A DNA stretch of 64,000 nt, taken from positions 124,001 through 188,000 of the forward strand of contig JAQPZY010001620.1 of the NCBI GenBank assembly GCA_029931535.1, in the 5' to 3' direction. Each line of letters opens with the position of its first letter. The stretch's first letter is position 1. The notes under the pieces are model-generated. The model did no database searches, was not told the origin of the DNA, and worked only from the letters and a program-made list of their open reading frames with translations. A program made the position numbers and the translations under genes. Below, one piece after another: positions 59,001 through 64,000 of this stretch. This stretch comes from Margaritifera margaritifera. Its lineage: Eukaryota; Mollusca; Bivalvia; Unionida; Margaritiferidae.

Positions 59001-60085
59001 AGAAGTTTAATGAAACTATTAGGCAGAATATACCAGAAATGGGATTCAAAAAGCAACGAAACACGTAATTAGATATCCTTTCGTGACAGAATAAATATAT
59101 TACGTTGGAAATGTCTCATATGTTCAGTGTAATCAACTTCAGGGCACTTATCCTAATATAATAAATAAAAGTCTATTGATTTCAAGCGAAGTGTATACTT
59201 ACATTTTGAATAACTTTTGTCATTTTATCAAAATATCTTACTTTCCTTTCATACTGGAAAACATTGAAGAATTTCCATTTGCAGAAAATTTCATGTAAAT
59301 TGTCCAAAGTAAATATATATTGTCTAAGACAGACTTCTCAAAACGTACTCTTAAACAACGTGACTTTGCATCTAAGGGCGTTGTTTAAGTGATTTGTTTT
59401 TCAGAGTATCATTCATCAATTTAAACTCAGCATGCTGCTGAAGGTCTGCAGCTCGTTTTCTTCTTTCATATTACTCCGATGGCAAATATTGCTAAGAATG
59501 TACCGTGGCAAGGAGACTCTTGCTCGGATTACAATATAGAGACTAGAATGATGAAACTAATCAAGCTGCACGTTATTTTCCTTTGGACTTTCGCGTGTGA
59601 GACAGAAAAACTCATAAAATATCAATCCCATATCGGTTAACGAAATACTGTATTTTTCTGTTACCTAAGGGCAATACACGGTAATTTAAATGTTTATAAA
59701 TGTGAAATCAATAACATTCTTATGCATAAAAACGGCAAAAACCCATAATATGGTTTTTATCTCTGTGCAATCTGAAAATGTATTTTATTTAAGAAGTAGA
59801 ATGACAGAAATGCATATTCCCTTACAGCTTTATATGTCGAATCATCAGTACAGCTTAGTTAAATATAATCTGGGATAGGTTCCGTTTAGTTTTGTTCTTT
59901 TTATTTCCTTTAACTGAGTTCCAAAAGCATTCTTGTTCTGAGGAACCGGATTGTTGTTATTAAATTGTATATTTGTCCGAGTGTATTTTAATACATCGAT
60001 TCCTTTACTCATGGTTCTACTGATGTTTTCAATAGACATAGCCTTTATGCAAAATTGCCACCTTTTTTAAGACAGTGTTCTCCTA
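56011..60085. other. Long non-coding stretch
   Basis: A short direct duplication is visible: GAGATACACATTTGCCAATC (about 56560) and GAGATACACTTGTCAACTTT (about 56784), each followed by GGTTTCTCA and an ATAA.AAACAA.TGCT.AATTT segment, about 220 bp apart. ORFs at 57049-57288, 58431-58691 and 58868-59068 are not recognised. Confidence 0.45.
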
Positions 60086-60089
60086 TGTT

Positions 60090-60240
60090 CCTTTTTTCCT
60101 ACTTAATAACGAGAATTACGTATGTTTTCTCCTAAGTTTTCCTTCATTTTTACGTAACTTTATGACAACTGCCAAGTAGGTGTAAGTGCTAAGTTTTCGT
60201 AAGTTTACTTATGGAGTGGTATTTTGAGACTCCCCCGACA
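60090..60240 (-). repeat. ACTTACG-rich dispersed repeat, copy 3
   Basis: The minus strand aligns with copy 2 (4771-5019) through CTCAAAATA, CTTACGAAAAC, GCACTTAC, AAAGTTACGTAAAAA and ACGTAATTCTCGTTA in order. Confidence 0.6.
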
Positions 60241-60323
60241 TTCTATATATACCGTATAGTGGGTCTTTCTCCAGCAACGCTATTTTTTAACATATATTTT
60301 TGATATTTTGATATTCCTCCGTC

Positions 60324-60348
60324 AAAAAAAAAAAAAAAAAAAAAAAAA
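60324..60348. repeat. A25 homopolymer
   Basis: Uninterrupted A run. Confidence 0.95.
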
Positions 60349-60349
60349 G

Positions 60350-61760
60350 GCCGTCAACATTCATATGTCTAATTATAGATTTTGCTTAGCTCATTAATCC
60401 GAAAAATATATATAACATTCAGGCATTAAATTGCAAAGTTTACTGTAAGTCCGTTAAAAATTACAGCGGTCAAATGATACATTATATACGGTATCTCAGT
60501 GTCAGGTAGTATGTTCAGAGAGAGGCATTCTCGTCAGTGACGTATAGAATGAATTCATGAAAGTTAAGAACAAGAATTAAGCTGATTAAAAATCTAATCT
60601 AGCAGGCTAAAAGTTTTTGCTCATTACATTAGGTCTGGTTCTTCTGTTTGCATGTAACGCTATTAGTATTTCCACTCCTTTAGGTAATGGAAGCTGTCGT
60701 TAAGATTTGAAAGAATTTTTTTTTACTGTAAACCATCATAAAAGTCGCATCTTCACGAAACTGGATTGAATAAATGTTTTAATAAAGGTTAAGATTAAGA
60801 ATTCTTTCCTTCAGACTCTGGTACTTGAGAAGAAAACAAATACACGTGTCAGCTACAACACGAAAATATTATAAAAGAGATTTCTGTTATATAAGAAACT
60901 TTAAAATGCAAACCGAAGAAATAAATAATCTTGGCTGGTATTATCAATGATTCAATAGAAGGACTAGAATACTATTCCTACTGGTTGTCCCTATTTCCAC
61001 TGAAATCACACGTTTTTACAATAATGCATCAAAGCTACAAATATTGTCATTAAACTATTTTAGAAGGGTGCTATTAATTTGAGGAGAGCAAGATTATACC
61101 ATAGTGGTAAAATTCCATTAGTACATATCAGACTCAAAAGTTGAAATGGACCATGCTGTGGGTGCTGATGGTATATTTTATCGAGATACATGGTGATGAG
61201 AAAGGGTAGTATCGTTGGATACAACAGCCATTTACAGAAATCCAGCGACTAGTGTAAGCTGGGTTAAACCATAACTATAATCCCGAGGCAATGAAGAGAG
61301 GTCTTCCAAAGGCTGAAAATCAATGTGTGGCAGTATGCCAAGAAATTGTACAGGATATAAAATACACACACACACACACACATACACTAAGTTAGTAAAG
61401 ATTATGTGGAGAAGAGGGATTGTAGTGATGAAAATAATGTTACTCCAATACTCGTACGTTCAAAAGACACATGCCAATTTAGAAACGTCAGAAAACAATA
61501 TTGACTATGAAATAAACAAACACTCCTTTTTTGTATACTAAAGGTTGCTGGAGCAGCTAATGTTTACTTTGTTTTATAGATAAATTACTAACATCTTACT
61601 CATTTAGATGTTTTGTTTACACCTTTAATCAAAAAATGCAAGCGACAAACTCACTAATGATAAAACAAGTACATTACCATCTTCAGCAAGGAAAGAAACA
61701 ATTTGTTCAGCACTGTTAAATAGCCAACTTATCGTACCACGAATAATACCATCATTCAAT
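60350..61760. other. Non-coding stretch upstream of LINE ORF1
   Basis: A short (AC)n lies at 61363-61382. It may include the LINE 5' UTR, but no boundary is visible. Confidence 0.4.
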
Positions 61761-61778
61761 TTTTTCACGTGTTGAATT

Positions 61779-62640
61779 GTGTCCAAAATTTTGGAAGATG
61801 TTAATTCAGCAGGTCTACGATGTATCATCCGTGTCATGATCAGAACACCAATCTGTTCCTCAGAGTTTATCAGAGTTGATGTTACAAACATTATTCATAG
61901 TTGTCTCTGCAGTCAAGATTTCATTTCACAGTTCATTCCTGCCATAGTGCAGGCGATGCGACCTATGTTCAAACAAATTATTCATGAACAATGGGAAAGT
62001 TTATTAGGTCACAAATGCATGAGCACCACTGTAATGCTATCCAGCCCATCAAGAAAGAACTTGATGGCAAATCAGCTACACTTGCAGAAATACAGGTGGA
62101 TATTGATAGCCAAACACTGCGGTGCGATGAACTTGAACAGTATTCAAGACTGTTTACGTTTGTTAAAAGTACAGTGTGACCCTAAGAAGGACAGCGCGAA
62201 GAATATCGTTCTTCGTGTGTTTCAAGATAGGCTGCACGTGGACGCGGGCCTAAAGACATTGACCGTGTTTACATTGTTAGCAAGTATATAAGAAAGGAAG
62301 GCCCAGCTGATCATTCGCTTCCAGACATATAAGACGCGATCGACAAGCTAATTTTGGTAGAGGATCTGACCAAGTACCGTTTAAATCTGGCGAAAATACT
62401 TAGAAAATGTAGAAGAAGGCCAAAAAGATTGAATCCTACTCGAGCTTTGATGGAAAGATCTACATGCAACATACGGAAGGTAGTCCAAGCGAGTCATTAC
62501 TATGAAAGAAATCTCAGAGGTCACTAACTATCAAGATGTAGATGAACTGATTGCAGACCAAAATGCTGCAGAGGATAAAAAGAGTGAAGAGACTGCACAT
62601 AGAGGAGCTGAAAAATAAACAGTATGCAATGCAAACATTG
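61779..62640 (+). pseudogene. LINE ORF1 (gag-like), frameshifted
   Basis: Successive plus-strand frames give an N-terminal helical stretch (SSEFIRVDVTNI, FISQFIPAIVQAMRP). A coiled coil follows (PIKKELDGKSATLAEIQVDI) ending RCDELEQYSR, the characteristic ELEQYSRR phrase of LINE ORF1 proteins. SAKNIVLRVFQDRLHVDAG with a shifted DRVYIVSKYIRKEGPADH then corresponds to the RNA-binding region. KYRLNLAKILRKCRRRPKR (62380-62430) ends the recognisable part. ORF1 proteins bind the element RNA as nucleic-acid chaperones. At least three frameshifts make it non-functional. It is upstream of, and co-oriented with, the ORF2 start at 63.2 kb, so both belong to one element. Confidence 0.65.
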
Positions 62641-62649
62641 ACCCTGATC

Positions 62650-63230
62650 CTAGGCGTAAATACTGGATCAAACCTAATTTAGTGACTTTACCAAGATAGT
62701 TTCCCTTGGAAGTTTTCTCATTTTATACATGTTTTATAAGTATACTAATCCACGCACTCTGGTCTACTTATTACTAACTAGAGTATTACCTTCCAGTTAT
62801 ATTACTCAATACATATGAATTGTTTGTCTCTACCTTAAATCTCTTAAAATCCGTGGCAAGTTCAATAAGACCAATATCAAGCCTTAGACACGCTAGTTAT
62901 TGCATGCTAGGATTCAGTCGTGTTTGCTTATGCCATCTCTTCGATCTACTGTACCTATTGCCTAATAGTTATTATAATTATTTTCCATAGGATAAGCATC
63001 GGACTATTCCTCAATCGAACCAGACGCCTGCATAGGAAGAACATTTCGAGCTTTAGCGATGTTTTATTTGCTAATCTTCTACTGGTTATAGATCTAAAGC
63101 CACTACAGATAATGACAATTAGACTCTTTTGTACACAGCTTGATTACAAATATTCACATGAGGTAGACGATGTTAAATTTTCAAGTCATACAACTAAAAT
63201 GTAATTTCTAAGTTGTGTTTATATTCATTT
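62650..63230 (+). other. Spacer between LINE ORF1 and ORF2 remnants
   Basis: A 94-codon frame at 62920-63204 starts at a non-ATG codon and has no recognised domain. The rest is AT-rich. Confidence 0.4.
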
Positions 63231-63232
63231 TT

Positions 63233-64000
63233 TTTTAGTCCATTGGTATTATCCGTAGTCATGTTTGTAATGTGGATTTTACTCTTAATTATGCTTTCAT
63301 GGGATTAGAACTAAATCCAGGTCCTGTGACACAGGTAGTTGCATCATCATCATCATCATCTCACTCATGTAGCCACATTTCTATAGCAGATAATATAATA
63401 TCGTTCGTACATTTAAACATACGGTCTTTTTGCCATAAATTAGACTACGTATCAACCCATCTTGATGATTTTGATATAACTGCAATAACTGAAACCCATT
63501 TTGATGACAGTATACAAGATGACAATCTCATCATTGAGGGATTTCATAAACCAGTCAGAAACGATAGGTCCAATCGCGATGGTGGTATTAGGGTCCATGC
63601 AATCGACAATGTAATGTTTAGAATATATACGTTTGGAACTCTTAGATAAAACTATAGAAGGTTTATGGATGGAACTTTTTGCACAGCGTTCTAATTATTT
63701 GATATGCCTAGTTTATAGACTACGATCAGCAGCAGTGAGTTTCTGGGATTCCCTAACAAATACCATTAAACGGACCCTTAGTCTCTCTAAAAACATTATT
63801 TTACTTGGGTATCTAAATGAGGCCTTACTCAACGCTAATTTGAGAAATCTCAGGAAGATATAATGAAAGTCAACAGTTTAGACGCTAATTTCAGAAATTT
63901 CAGGGATATAATGACAGTCAACAGTTTAGAGAATATAATAACTGATCCTACTAGGATTACTGATATATCATCTACCTAACTTGACTTTATCATACTATCT
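63233..64000 (+). pseudogene. LINE ORF2 N-terminus: 2A-like motif and AP-endonuclease
   Basis: The frame reads VCNVDFTLNYAFMGLELNPG and P, a 2A-like ELNPGP (63308-63325), then a serine run. The endonuclease follows: ISFVHLNIRSFCHKLDYV (catalytic Asn block), FDITAITETHFDDSI (catalytic Glu block) and DGGIRVHAID. After a frameshift near 63640 come LWMELFAQRSNYLICLVYRL and ILLGYLNEALLNANLRNL, where the GDLN catalytic Asp is Tyr. A short tandem duplication (63833-63881 and 63882-63932) and further frame changes precede IITDPTRIT and LDFIIL at the right edge. It is CR1/jockey-like. The nuclease would nick target DNA for priming, but this copy is dead. The element continues outside the window. Confidence 0.75.

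Noticed and set aside
61625..61891. 88-codon minus-strand ORF
   Set aside because: It lies antisense to LINE ORF1, and the plus-strand reading carries the family motifs.

Overview
This is AT-rich animal genomic DNA with almost no intact coding sequence. Dense dinucleotide and trinucleotide microsatellites, LINE, Penelope, Polinton, mariner and hAT fossils, a tRNA-derived SINE with a mollusc-like body, and many degenerate minisatellites point to a marine invertebrate. A bivalve or other mollusc is my best guess, but that assignment is inference. No host gene with a convincing exon structure was found. Several short ORFs could be exons and are listed at low confidence.

Layout. 0-0.8 kb: minus-strand remains of a Polinton-type protein-primed DNA polymerase B, running off the left edge. 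0.8-6.2 kb: two copies of an ACTTACG-rich dispersed repeat, a long (TA)n and a degenerate array of units about 145 bp long. 8.3-15.3 kb: three minisatellites (23, 22 and 40+44 bp) and three hairpin or foldback elements. 16.7-17.3 kb: 3' end of a Penelope-like element (minus). 18.7-19.5 kb: jelly-roll capsid-like and coiled-coil ORF fragments. 19.7-21.9 kb: the best-preserved gene, a two-exon minus-strand transposase-like gene with one stop and one frameshift. A TATA box and two near-perfect heat-shock elements precede it. It appears inserted in a minus-strand LINE (21.9-23.2 kb) whose 5' end abuts a 49-bp array. 25.6-25.9 kb: a hAT-type MITE with 8-bp target-site duplication. 27.4-28.7 kb: decayed minus-strand cluster resembling Polinton structural genes. 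30.9 kb: a short hairpin with a miR-92-family seed. 34.0-35.1 kb: a second Penelope copy (plus) with a GIY-YIG nuclease domain. 37.9-38.6 kb: a mariner transposase pseudogene. 40.9-43.6 kb: Polinton-like integrase/chromodomain and zinc-finger ORFs, split by a LINE 3' end with a (GAT)n tail. 44.8-45.6 kb: LINE reverse-transcriptase remnant. 46.3-48.6 kb: a second 145-bp array and a 104-bp array with an inserted SINE. 52.2-56.0 kb: a diverged local duplication containing a second hAT MITE. 60.1 kb: a third ACTTACG repeat. 61.8-64.0 kb: plus-strand LINE ORF1 and the start of ORF2 with a 2A-like motif, running off the right edge.

The window reads as a graveyard of nested insertions. The most notable signal is the canonical heat-shock promoter architecture placed directly in front of the GC-rich transposase-like gene. 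Next are the paired Penelope 3' ends with a hammerhead-like core ending in (TA)n, and the scattered Polinton fossils.
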